NCBI GenBank assembly: GCA_008828725.1
Contig: MEHQ01004013.1
Location: forward strand, 30,064-94,063
Length of the DNA stretch: 64,000 bases
Origin: Saccharina japonica
Taxonomy: Eukaryota > Sar > Phaeophyceae > Laminariales > Laminariaceae
Reading direction: 5' to 3'
Position 1 is the stretch's first letter. Each line of letters starts with the position of its first letter. Positions 31,446-40,917 of this stretch are shown here, one piece after another. The position numbers and the translations under genes are program-made. The notes beneath the pieces are model-generated. The model saw only the letters and a list, made by a program, of their open reading frames with translations. It was not told the DNA's origin and did not search any database.

Positions 31446-31839
31446 TGTCTTTCACATAATAATGTAAGAGGGCTTCGCCGGCGGTCTAAACGGCCGCCAG
31501 TCGAAGGCTCGCGTAACCCCAAAAATGTTCTTAATGATAGCAGCAGGTCAGACTGAATGCCAAGAGTTGAGGGTGCTCCCACGAAGTGACTCATACTACA
31601 ACTGTGTATCGTAAAAGGGATACTCGTACGTATCTTCGGCGACACGCAATCTGATATAATACCTATAAATAGTGCCCGACACACACCCCATTTATAGTAC
31701 AGTAACTGATTGCACAACTGTTTTTACCCACCACTGCTGAATCTGTACCTGGGCGCGTACCACTTATGATACAGCAGTTAGCTGCTCTACGTACGAAAAC
31801 GCACCATCTATTATATCTGTTGTTTACCTGGTAAGATAC
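31446..31839. other. no recognisable gene
   Basis: Short frames only; no shared repeat seen. Confidence 0.4.
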
Positions 31840-32040
31840 GATATACTAATAATAATGATGCACGTATTTTCATACATGTGCTGCTGCTGTACTACCTACC
31901 CACCCACCCACTAACGCACCAACCGATCGACACACGCACTAACCGATCCACTTATCCACTACACAATAGCAGTGTGAAATCAGTATACAGCACCAAAGCA
32001 GTACGTACAGCAGAAGTAGTAGTAGTAGCAGTAGTACAGG
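31840..32040 (+). repeat. dispersed repeat Y, distal part
   Basis: Matches 62560-62760 in reverse complement: CCACCCACCCACTAACGCAC, CAACCGATCGACACACGC, GTGAAATCAGTATACAGCAC and GTACGTACAGCAG with AGT repeats. It is the far end of the repeat whose other part is at 37110-37500 and 37865-38330. Confidence 0.6.
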
Positions 32041-32132
32041 GGTCCGCATCTGACTTTTCCCGAAAATTATGAAAAGTAAAAATAAATAAATAAAATAGTA
32101 GAATCACAAATAAAAACGAACAGCCCAGAATT

Positions 32133-32152
32133 CTCCGGTCCTTGGACCGGAG
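32133..32152. repeat. perfect palindrome CTCCGGTCCTTGGACCGGAG
   Basis: Nine-base perfect stem with a TT centre. No poly-T or coding context gives it a role; it may be an old transposon centre or end. Confidence 0.6.
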
Positions 32153-32560
32153 ACTCAGAAAGCATAATTCCAAAAGTGTTCCCGATTTTCAAGATAATAG
32201 GCGTGAAAAAAGTGGCCCCAGTTTTCAAGTCAACCAGCGTGACAGAAAAGTGACCCCCTCTCATCATACCACGGGTACCCCCTTGTCCCCTCGACCCTCA
32301 AAGCCCGTTCTTGGCTTACAGCAGCGGCGTCGCGACAGTTTTTGCACGCCTCGACAGCCAAGCACACACCATGGGCCTCGGCAGAGTATCAGCAACAGAG
32401 GTGGGGTGTGTGCGACACGCCGAGGACAACAGCGCGAACAGAGCAGATCAGCACGCAAACACGCCGAGCACTGAGTGACCTTGGGGAGTTCCACATCTGT
32501 GATTGTTTGAACAGGGGGAGGGGGGGGTTGTGATGTGCTGCAAGGTCGCCAACACCTGGC
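32153..32560. other. no recognisable gene
   Basis: Frames of 63-133 codons occur on both strands but mostly reflect the neighbouring 30 bp repeat. A 110-codon plus frame at 32142-32474 has no motif. Confidence 0.35.
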
Positions 32561-32668
32561 ATGCCAAGGGTATGCGGGTATGAGTACATGCCACGCCTCG
32601 CCACGAGTATGAGTACATGCCACGCCTCGCCACGAGTATGGGTATATGCCACGCCTCACCACCACGCC
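32561..32668 (+). repeat. 30 bp minisatellite
   Basis: Three near-perfect units and one partial of CGAGTATGAGTACATGCCAC followed by GCCTCGCCA. The overlapping minus-strand frames with repeated GEAWHVLI are its translation. Confidence 0.85.
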
Positions 32669-33097
32669 TCGTCAGCTCGCAACAGAGTGGAATAATGTTC
32701 TCAGTTCTGAACAAAACGAGTATGATACGTACGTACAGCAGTCAAAATATGCTGACGGCAGTTATTTCCTATTTTCATGTTTTGTTCCGTGGCTGACGCT
32801 AAGCTTCATCCTTGACCGAGGCGCTCGCAAGCGTGTGTCGAGGAGTACAGGATAGACCGCACTCCTGCTCGTTGTTGGTGCTTGGAACTTGCTGATTCCG
32901 CAGCTTGCTGCTTCTACGCGGCCTCGAGTGTCGGCCGGCGATCGCTGGCGTATAGCACACAGACACAGGCAGAGCACACCACCAGCACAGATACCTGAGG
33001 CAGTTTAAACGCTGCTTATTTTATGCGAACAATAATGAGCAGTAAAGGGCAGGTATCCAGACCGCTCGCTCTGATAGCTTAGCTGCTGCATCGCACA
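32669..33097. other. no recognisable gene
   Basis: Mixed sequence; short frames without motifs. Confidence 0.4.
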
Positions 33098-33099
33098 TA

Positions 33100-33182
33100 C
33101 CGCTCTGTCCCGAAATATAAGAACGTTTTAATATAGTTGCGTATTAATTTCAATACATTTTTTATATTTCGGGACGGAGTGG
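33100..33182. mobile_element. 83 bp Stowaway-like MITE
   Basis: Ends CCGCTCTGTCCCGAAATATA and, in reverse complement, CCACTCCGTCCCGAAATATA. TA lies outside both ends (33098-33099, 33183-33184). The inverted repeats take up more than half of its length. These ends are the classic form of Tc1/mariner-driven Stowaway MITEs. Confidence 0.9.
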
Positions 33183-33184
33183 TA

Positions 33185-33799
33185 CCAAGAAGAGCGTGGC
33201 AAGAAGCACTGCCCTTGCCTTGCATTCTTGAAGGATCTTGGGTGTCGTTAGGCATTACTTGTGCACGGGATAACATATATATGGGTCTGACGAACACTAC
33301 AGCAACACGTAGCGAAAAAACAATCGTGCACGCTGGGGTGACAATTATTGTACACCCAGATTGTTATTATATAGGTTTTACTGTGTACTCGTACGAGTGC
33401 ACCAAAAGAACTGTACTGCTGCTGTGTGCTCGTAGTGTACCGAGAATCCTGATCCTACGACCGATACGTGGGAGGACGGTTCGCGCTTCACACTCAAGAT
33501 TTACGGTTCGCGCTTCGCGCTCTCGGCTCTCGGCGGCTCCGGCGAAGAGCTAATTATATTTATTTCTGCATCTTGTGGGTGGGAGCACGGTGCTGAATGG
33601 GATCAGATCCGGGTACGAAAACTTTCACCCAGCTGGGTGGACGGATTTGTTTCGCTGCAAGAAATGTTGAAAGTACGAACGACCACACAGCTATTATTAT
33701 AGTCGTCGTAGTGTGGGTGCCATGCTCTCGACCCAACAGCAGTAGTACACAATGAGATACAGATATCTTGTGACCTTGGGGAAGGGGGAGGGTGTGGGT
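33185..33799. other. no gene; GC-rich hairpin words
   Basis: A 138-codon plus frame (33137-33553) overlaps the MITE and has no motif. At 33478-33550 the repeated GGTTCGCGCTTC words and CGGCTCCGGCG can form small hairpins, like those seen at 55.1, 56.7 and 58.1 kb. Confidence 0.4.
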
Positions 33800-33805
33800 G
33801 TTGTC

Positions 33806-35395
33806 TTCCCACATTGAACCCGTTCTTTCTACCCAACCACATCAGTACACCCAGTGTCTGTCCTGATTCCTAATCCAAGAGAGATACAAATTATGTGATC
33901 ACATACTGCTGTGAAACAGAGAAAAACCAAAACAAAATAAACGCAAATTATTGGGTAAAGCAAGTGAGATGCTAACGTACCGGGTACGAGAACACAACGA
34001 CACGAGCCGAACCGAAAAATAAGAACAAAAACACAAATAAAAAACGAATGATGAAATGCAACATAATACAAATGACGCAGGGAGACAGAAGCGCCCCTAC
34101 AACAGTAAAAGGAAAGCACACGTACCCAAGAGGAACAGATATATAACTGAGATGCACGGACGGAGCAACACGAAGAAGAGGAAGGCACCGGCATAGGGCG
34201 GTAACAAAGGGAGAAACAAGGCAAAAAGCAAGAAAGAATACACTACACTACCGGCCCACTAAAAAGAAAGTGCCCCACAAGAAACTCAGCCTAAACATTA
34301 CGGGGAAAATAAGAAAGTCGACAGCTATTATACTGAAGTTAGTGTGCGACACACCCCTTTCTCAAATAAGAACGTCAGCCTAAGCCCGATTTCTGCTTTC
34401 TTATGAGCGGGCCGGTACTGTACTATTAATAGAAGAGAGGAAAAGAGAAAAATCGTCCTCAAGGCGATGATAATAACAAGTTCCCGTCTCTGCTACAAAA
34501 CCGATACGGGGACCATGTCACACCTTCTGCCATCTCCTTCCTACTCTCATCCTCCCCGAGTGGTGTCAGGAGCCGGTGCTACCTCTGTCGCGCCCCCCCC
34601 AGTGAACAAATAAACAAGAAACAAACAAACAAATTGAAACAAATAATATAATTAAGGGCTACGATGATAGTCGAACCGATACCTTGCCGCACGATCTACC
34701 ATTTCGGTTCTGCATTCATTCGTCGACAGCTGTGTCAGTACAGCCGCCCCTGCCCCCCCCTCTCCTTGTGTCGCCTCTCTCTAGGCGTCTTCAGCTGCAT
34801 GCCGTAGCCGGCTCCTCTCGGCTTCGGCCCTGTGCCACCTCGCCATGAAATGGCCCGCCGCCTCAACGACCCCCCGATACCTCACCCCACTCTTCTTAGC
34901 CGCCCTCTGCAATGAGTAACGTCTCTGCTCCGAACAGTAAAGGGGAGCTTTCTGTGGAGCCCTCTGTTGCTCGAAAAACCCTGAGGTCATCTGCTAGACA
35001 TTGGGCCCTGGGTTATTTTCTAGTCGGCCAGGTCCCGGGTTCGTCCGGGTCAGCCGCTCATTGGTCGTGCGCTGTACGGCCTCCGCAAAGAGGAGGCGTC
35101 GTTTGCGGATGGTTGTCTCAACGCTCACGCATTGTGCCTTCTTGAGAGCCTTGGCTGACGACATGATGAGATGGTCGATGCGTTGTCGGCGCTGGAAACC
35201 AATGATCCGTAAGAGGAAGTTGTGGTTTGCCGTTCGGAGCTCAGCGAAGTGCTCCTGGCCAAGGGTCCACGTCACACACCAGTACAGCAGTGTCTCCATC
35301 ACCTCGGCCTTTAGCATGCGCACCTTTAGAGTGAACGGGGCATCCGCCATATCGTACAGCTCCCGCTTGAACCGATCAGCACCTCCAACACTCTC
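33806..35395 (-). mobile_element. LINE-A-type 3' end and ORF2 tail, minus strand
   Basis: The terminus (GTTCAATGTGGGAAGACAAC, with two extra G) is at 33803-33822. The untranslated region matches 25331-26400 and 16630-16930. The ORF2 part follows: 34780-34900 codes RYRGVVEAAGHFMARWHRAE; 34994-35390 codes KRELYDMADAPFTLKVRMLK, AEVMETLLYWCVTWTLGQEH, LLRIIGFQRRQR and RKRRLLFAEAVQR. The frame is broken between these parts, and the element is 5' truncated at about 35395. A 175 bp MITE is inserted at 34246-34420. Confidence 0.85.
34246..34420. mobile_element. 175 bp MITE, CASTACCGGCCC ends
   Basis: Ends CACTACCGGCCCACTAAAAA and, in reverse complement, CAGTACCGGCCCGCTCATAA, with TA outside both (34244-34245, 34421-34422). 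The inside holds AAGAAACTCAGCCTAA and AAATAAGAACGTCAGCCTAA, the same layout as the MITE at 52709-52883, which is also 175 bp but has CAGTACAGGACA ends. Both look derived from pogo-like parents. Confidence 0.85.
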
Positions 35396-35399
35396 ATTA

Positions 35400-35600
35400 A
35401 CAACAATCTTCTTTTACGATAGAGTGAGACTGGAAACAAGCAACGCGGATGATACTCATTCGATTGTGATACTACTGTAACGCATTGGACAAAACTTGCT
35501 CGATAATAACGGCCCTTTCTCAACACCTTATTTTTTAGTAAGACCGGAGACTAGCAACGCGAATGTTACTCATTCGATTGCGATACTAACACAATGAAGA
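35400..35600. repeat. direct repeat of ~60 bases, 125 bases apart
   Basis: The segment at 35416-35478 (GAGACTGGAAACAAGCAACG, then ATACTCATTCGATTGTGATA) is repeated at 35538-35592 (GGAGACTAGCAACGCGAATG, then TACTCATTCGATTGCGATAC). On the minus strand both copies continue the frame of the neighbouring unknown gene fragment (VSQSNE). Confidence 0.6.
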
Positions 35601-36315
35601 TACGTATCAAAACCAAAGGCATTTTACCACATCGATTCACATGACGAAAAATAAGGCATGCTCGGTAACACAAGGAACTGGAGCTCCCTTCTACCCAATC
35701 CCGGCGTAATTTGAGCCCTTGTGGCCGGCACACTGCTCTCCGATCTGCCGGCAAGGCTTGTGTCTCCGAGCTGCTGCAAATCTGAAAATCGCTCGTCCCG
35801 AGTACGCCCTCTAACCAAAATTAATGGGGCTCGAGCCAGCGTCTTAGCCCAACAAAACCAAGGTTGACATGTACGCCATAATCCACAGGGTCATTGTAAC
35901 GTCGGCCGTTTCTAATTTTGTTGCTTGTATCGTTCGCGGGCTCAATTTCCTCGTACTCGTTCGGTGCAGGTATTCCTGTGAGAAATGCGCGAATTACGAG
36001 TACTCGAACCAAAATATCTACAATAATATCGTTTCGCCGATCGACGAAACTTCCACAGATTCTGCTGCTTATAGGTGCAACTCGTGCTCGACCTAGGAAA
36101 TAGGGGCGCAAGGGACATTTATCGTGGATGTTGTTCTTTACTAGAGGGTTCGAGGAGAGCAATCGGCGACGCAAATGGTCCCGTCCTTCAGAGGTAGGGC
36201 TGCCCTCTGTCCAGATTCGCCAAGAGAGAGATGTACCTCGAAAATCCCAAAAGATAAAAAACAAGGACCGCCTTCGAACAGCAGCTCGTTCTCCCTCGCC
36301 AAGGCACCCCATCAC
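35560..36315 (-). pseudogene. unknown protein fragment, copy 1 of an inverted pair
   Basis: The minus-strand frame 36315-35821 reads protein-like (RRNDIIVDILVRVLVIRAFL, then PNEYEEIEPANDTSNKIRNG, RRYNDPVDYGVHVNLGFVGL, RRWLEPH). After a stop and a change of frame the match continues at 35818-35600 (RTRDERFSDLQQLGDTSLAG, RSESSVPATRAQITPGLGRR, ELQFLVLPSMPYF). The same protein is coded on the plus strand at 36460-36900, with synonymous and conservative changes, so this was once real coding sequence. I do not recognise the family. It could be a transposon gene or a duplicated host gene. Confidence 0.5.
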
Positions 36316-36439
36316 CAGCTCCAGCCTGTCAAGTTGTCCCTCTGACCTCGGGAGACGGCCCCAAGGTCGTCACAGCCCCAAATAAGCCTCCATCAGCGAG
36401 GTTTCAGCCTCTGATCTACGAGGATGGTGTAAACGAAAA

Positions 36440-36900
36440 TACCGACGCGCCACGACCCCACTCACTTCTGATACGAACGAGTACGAGCAGATTGACCTCG
36501 CGAGCGATGCAAGCAACGAAATTTGAAAAGGCCGACGTTACAATGACCCTGTCGGTTGTGGGGTGCCTACCATTCATGGCTTCGTTGCGCTAAGATGCTG
36601 GCTCCAGCCCCACATTAATTTTGTTAAAGGCCGTACTCGGGACGAGCGATTTCCAAATTTGCAGCAGCTCGGAGACACAAGCCTTGCCGGCAGATCGGAG
36701 AGCAGTGTGCCGGCCAAAAGGGCTGAAATGACGCCGGGATTAGGTAGAAGGGAGCTTCAGTTCCTTGTGTTACCGAGTATGCCTTCTGTTTCGCCATACG
36801 AATTGGTGTGGCAAAATGCCTTTGGTTTTGAAACTTATCTTCATTCTGGGCTATTCGTTTTTTTTCTGAATCTACGAAAAAACAAAAACGGATTTAGATT
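36440..36900 (+). pseudogene. unknown protein fragment, copy 2 of an inverted pair
   Basis: Plus-strand copy: LIRTSTSRLTSRAMQ-like start out of frame, then, in the frame open at 36563-37012, ALRCWLQPHINFVKGRTRDE, RFPNLQQLGDTSLAGRSESS, VPAKRAEMTPGLGRRELQFL, VLPSMPSVSPYELVWQNAFG. Compared with 35560-36315 it restores the join between RRWLEPH and RTRDERF without a stop, but it lacks the N-terminal part. The frame's long poly-Ser end is only the AGT microsatellite. Confidence 0.5.
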
Positions 36901-36917
36901 TTTTTTTTTAAATTCGA

Positions 36918-36921
<4 letters not shown>

Positions 36922-36977
<56 letters not shown>
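36922..36977 (+). repeat. (AGT)n microsatellite
   Basis: About 18 uninterrupted trinucleotide units. Confidence 0.95.
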
Positions 36978-36991
36978 TTAATAGTAGTATT

Positions 36992-37099
36992 GCGGGGGAC
37001 CACAGTAAATAGGACCTGAGGTGCTTTTAAAGACCTAAATATATATGTTCATTTTTGTTTTTTACAGGCAATATTGGGTCCTATTTACTATGCTCCCGC
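36992..37099. mobile_element. 108 bp MITE
   Basis: The left end GCGGGGGACCACAGTAAATA (then GGACC) mirrors the right end, whose reverse complement is GCGGGAGCATAGTAAATAGG. Both flanks read AATAGTAGTATT, so it lies in an AGT-rich target. The duplication is therefore ambiguous. Confidence 0.7.
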
Positions 37100-37109
37100 G
37101 TAATAGTAG

Positions 37110-37500
37110 TATTAATAGTATACAACCCACCTACAGCAGCAACAGCAGCAGCAGTCCAGAAAACAGCAGCACGTACGTAGAGCGGACAAAAACAAAACGC
37201 CGGCGTCGATGCGGAGCCCTTGTTTGGCACGTACGTACGTACAGCAGCGTGGTCCTCTTTCGTTTTTTTTTACGTTTTTTGTACGCCTGAGCTTTTTATC
37301 TTGAAATTAGTGTAAAAACGGCTGTCTCTCGCAGTTCTGGGCCGATTTCAATTCTGACCGATGTTCTCGAGTTCCAAATTTTCACTATTTGGGCACTCTT
37401 TGAAAAAAAATAAATGATTATAGTGTGGGGAAGATGTCTTGAAGTTAGTGTCGATATTTTTATCTTGAAATTAGTCTGCATTGTTTTTACTGGATCTTAG
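37110..37500 (+). repeat. dispersed repeat Y, copy 1
   Basis: Shares with copy 2 (37865-38330) and, in reverse complement, copy 3 (62075-62540): CAGCAGCAGTCCAGAAA, GTACGTAGAGCGGACAAAAA, TTATCTTGAAATTAGTGTAA, CCGATTTCAATTCTGACCGA, TCTTTGAAAAAAA. Copy 1 continues into the GC-rich end (GTTAGGCCCAGGGCGGGAAA), matched at 62085-62130. Confidence 0.7.
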
Positions 37501-37864
37501 TGTTGGGGTTAGGCCCAGGGCGGGAAAGCCCTACGAATGCGCTGGGAACCCCTACCTTCCCGCGGATCCGCCCCTTTCCAGGGGAAGGGGCGAGGCGCCC
37601 CCGGGAGGCCGCCTTCCCCCAACCCCCGCTCATCGAGTTCGGCCTTGGAGCCCGTTCTGGCGGCGGGAGCACCGAGGGCTGACGCGTTCGTCCGGCGGGG
37701 CGCGGGTGCGGCGCCGATCGGGGTCGGGTGGCGCGCGGTAGAGCCGGCCCCCCGCGGGGCATCAACACCACCACAACCATCACCCACATAACCGGCCCCG
37801 GCATAGTCGTGAAGATCCCAAACGATATCATTATTCATGCCTACACTACCGAAGCGTAATATAT
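37501..37864. other. GC-rich island
   Basis: Strongly GC-rich from about 37510 to 37760, so long frames are open in five of six frames (84-126 codons). None agrees with another copy or shows a motif. The first 60 bases belong to the end of repeat Y. Confidence 0.5.
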
Positions 37865-38330
37865 AAACGAACTTGGTACCGCGAACCATGCCAGGGCGGT
37901 CCCGGTATAATACAGCAGCAATAGCAACAACAGCAGCAGTCCAGAAAGTGGCAGCACGTACTCGTACGTACGTACAGCGGACACAAACAAAACGCTGGCA
38001 TGGATGCGCAGCTCTTGTACGTACAGAAGTGACTCTTTTTTTTTCGGTCGTTTTTTTTTCGTCTAGGCTTTTTCATCTTGAAATTAATTAGTGTAAAAGC
38101 CGCTAAGTCGCGAAGTTATGAGCCGATTTGTATTATGACCCAAGTTCTGGAGATCCGTATTTTAACATCTGGGGGAGTCTTTGAAAAAAAACTTGATTTC
38201 AGTATGGCCAGAAAAAAATCCTGGATTTTAGTATGGAGATTTTTGTATTTTCCCCGTCAGAGACATGCAAATATTTTCTGTCGAAACCCCAGTTTTAGCT
38301 TTCTTCGCGATTGAGATAGATCACCTGAAA
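37865..38330 (+). repeat. dispersed repeat Y, copy 2
   Basis: Begins GCGAACCATGCCAGGGCGGT, which matches the far end of copy 3 (near 62835 in reverse complement). It then has CAGCAGTCCAGAAAGTGGCA, GGACACAAACAAAACGCTGG, CATCTTGAAATTAATTAGTG, CTCTGGGGGAGTCTTTGAAA-type sequence and two TTTTAGTATGG words. The middle AGT/CCCACC part is missing. Confidence 0.7.
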
Positions 38331-38870
38331 GACGGCAGAGCGGTTGCCGCGAAAAACATGTCCAGCTTGCACCCGTGCAGCTACCCAGCAGGATTCGAAG
38401 GGCCATGTGCCCTGTCTTAACATCGCCGTTAGTAGTAACTACTGTACTGGTCTCAATCCCGAGCACTCGTCCCAGGTGAAATTTGTTGCAGTCGTCCAAA
38501 AAAAGGGCTACCACCGAGGTCTCCCAGTTTTCTTGGTATATCATATGTTCGACATGACATCATACATACGTACGTCATCGCGACGAAACCTGCTGAACTA
38601 AAAAAATTAAAGTTCGAGGTGCTCTCGATAGCCTCGTTTCCCCGATCGTCTTCCCTCTGCCGGCACGCCACCGATTCGCATTCGGCCGGTCTCTCCGTCC
38701 TCTCTGTCTCGGGGAGGCCCGCCGCCCTCGGGCGCGCGGGATGGGCATCCCAATAGAACTCGTTCGGCGACTCTTCGACATAGCGAACAAACTCGCGAAC
38801 TGATTAAAGTTACATAGCGCTTTATACCGAAATATAGAGACCGTTGCGATAATAATATCAGTATATGATG
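38331..38870. other. no recognisable gene
   Basis: Minus-strand frame 38575-38790 codes an Arg-rich peptide. Part of its sequence (AGGTGCTCTC, then TCTTCCCTCTGCC) resembles 38890-38935, so it may be a duplicated start or end of the next block. No motif. Confidence 0.35.
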
Positions 38871-38874
38871 CTCC

Positions 38875-39520
38875 TTAATTTTTCGTCCAGGGTGCTCTCC
38901 CCGCCGTTCGCATTCGTTCAGTCTTTTGCCCTCTAGCCCACTTTGTGCGACCGGCTTGCCTCCTCGAGGAAGCGACGGCGAAACGCCACACCGGCCACCG
39001 CCCCCTTACTCCACTCTCTTCTACACGCCTGCCCCCGCAAGAGCTCGCTTCGGTCATGCTCTCGCTTGCGATCACGATGCGAACCCGGGCTTTTCCGCTC
39101 GATTTGCTCAAGCTCTGGTGGTCTCCAAAAAATGAAATAGTGACGTTTTCCGACGTAGCACACGTCATCGAAACGAAAGATGGACGGCGTTTGTGTGCCG
39201 GGGGTGTGAAACATGTCGTAGATCTCGACCTTGCCTTCGCCCCCAGAGGTCCCCACGACGGCAGCGCCGGCAGGGTGGCCGGCCCTCGCGAGGCACCGGA
39301 GGCCGTACAACACGCCCTCGAAGAAATTTCGACAAAAAAAACTATTCCTGTGGCGAGGCGTTGCGTCAAAACGCTGAGAGAGCAGAACGGGCTCGTAGAT
39401 TGCAGAGATACACGTAGTAGATTCCGACTTCCGAGCCCCGCGCGAGCGCGTGCGGCGCCGAGCGAGCGCATCGTCATCGCTGGCGGCTACGGTCGAGGCA
39501 GACACGGAGCCCGGCGAAGA
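38875..39520 (-). CDS. gene-like block, strand uncertain, unknown product
   Basis: GC-rich, with three long overlapping frames: minus 39505-38933 (190 codons), minus 39477-38875 (200) and plus 38945-39565 (206). I favour minus 39505-38933. Upstream of its nominal GTG start the same frame gives a disordered, Ser/Ala-rich lead. It continues DDDALARRRTRSRGARKSES, then an ordinary globular-looking stretch (GEGKVEIYDMFHTPGTQTPS, IFRFDDVCYVGKRHYFIFWR). No ATG start lies near, so an upstream exon is likely if the gene is real. I recognise no family. The plus frame (NEIVTFSDVAHVIETKDGRR) cannot be ruled out. Confidence 0.3.
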
Positions 39521-39589
39521 AACCGCGCGAGAGGGCGTTCACGGACGGGAGAGATCCGCGGATGAGGCGATATTTAATATCAGTCTCAC

Positions 39590-40440
39590 GTGTATCATAG
39601 GTATATTTATGTGTCAGAAATCAGAATGCATACGAGCTCGGCCAACCATAACATGATTTAAACGTCGGATTGGCCATGTCCCCATCAATCGTTAGAATTT
39701 AGACTTGATTTTTCGGAACGGTGTAGTTCATGCACTCGTGGACAGGTTGACCTTCGGCTTTATGCATTATTTATTTTATTCAAGAGATATGACCGATCTT
39801 AAAACCCGAAAAATTGTAAAATCGCCCAAACGTTGTAACAACACAAAAACAAAAATAGGGCCTATTTTCTCAAACTTGAGTGGGGCTTCGAAGAAATGCC
39901 ATTTTTTTCGTAATGACTTGCCATAGTGTGTTGAATCGGTTATGGCAATATCTCTTGATGGGTGGCGGACTGGGTAACGAGATGTTCATCGCTCTTTTCC
40001 TTGTGTCTTCAGCACTGTCTCCACCAAGTTTCGATTCGATCGAAAACGATGATTCTTGCACAAATTTGGTGTCAAAATGTCGGTGTTTTCGAGTTTTCGC
40101 AGATATCTCAGTGACATCAAGTCAGGAAAACAAAAGTAAGTGTGGAAATTTTCATACACGACGTTTTTATATCAGCAACCGCGTGACGGGGTGAGCGCTG
40201 TCAAGGTTTGGAGCCTAATTCGCAGTGGTTAACGAGATACAATTCAATGAAGCTTTATGGTTATACGGCTGGCCCAGCTCGTACATATGTATGTACCAAG
40301 TTTCACCTAATTTGATTAATTCCGTGCTGAAGTTTTTATACGTACGTATAAAGGCACATAGTAAGGCTATGCACGTATGTATGTACATCTACTACGTATA
40401 GCATGACAGCTATCATACGACGTTCAGTAGTGAAGATGGG
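39590..40440 (+). repeat. dispersed repeat R pieces in AT-rich DNA
   Basis: 39597-39655 resembles the 3' end of R (GTATATTTATGTGTCAGAAA, TCAGAATGCATACGAG). 40250-40440 resembles R as well (GGCTGGCCCAGCTCGTACAT, AGGCTATGCACGTATGTATG, AGCATGACAGCTATC). Between them (39660-40240) is AT-rich sequence with a 104-codon frame (39880-40194) of no known type. Confidence 0.5.
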
Positions 40441-40445
40441 TCGTT

Positions 40446-40447
40446 GA

Positions 40448-40479
<32 letters not shown>
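40446..40479. repeat. (TTG)n microsatellite, tail of LINE-B
   Basis: About eleven TTG units directly before the minus-strand LINE terminus. It is the complement of the AAC tail seen at other copies. Confidence 0.95.
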
Positions 40480-40480
<1 letters not shown>

Positions 40481-40917
40481 GGTCTTCACATTAAACTCGT
40501 TGCAGTTGCTAATCCCCATATAGTCTAATCTAGCAAGATCACAGCCCGTGGTCGCAAAAGTGCTAGAGCCATCAGAGAATCCTAAAGAACACGCACACTT
40601 AGCACAAAGAGGTACACCTGAAATCCCTACAGCATGTTATGCGTGTCCACAACGGAACTACACGCCCGCAATCTCCATTCGACTAAATCAGCATCGCCCC
40701 CCCCCCCCCTCCCACTCTTCACCAATGAATTTGCCGACTACCGCGTACTACTGTCTGAAGTGCTGTGTGTACAAAAACACACGGTAGGCGTGGGAACAAG
40801 ATGGAGCACGCACCTGCCGTCTGAAGTGCTGCCAGAATGACAGTCCGCGGGCACACAGTGAAAAATAACAGCCAACCAAAGCCATTACGTCAATTGACAA
40901 TTACCCGAACCTGTCAG
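40480..40917 (-). mobile_element. LINE-B 3' end, minus strand, outer part
   Basis: The terminus GTTTAATGTGAAGACCAC is at 40480-40497. The body matches 61255-61690 in reverse complement (AGATCACAGCCCGTGGTCGC, AGAGAATCCTAAAGAACACG, GCATGTTATGCGTGTCCA, CAGCCAACCAAAGCCAT). It is interrupted at 40918 by LINE-A and resumes at 42537. Confidence 0.8.

Noticed and set aside
37481-37889. Overlapping 60-126 codon frames as genes
   Set aside because: They arise from a GC-rich island with few stops in any frame, and part of the island is the end of repeat Y.
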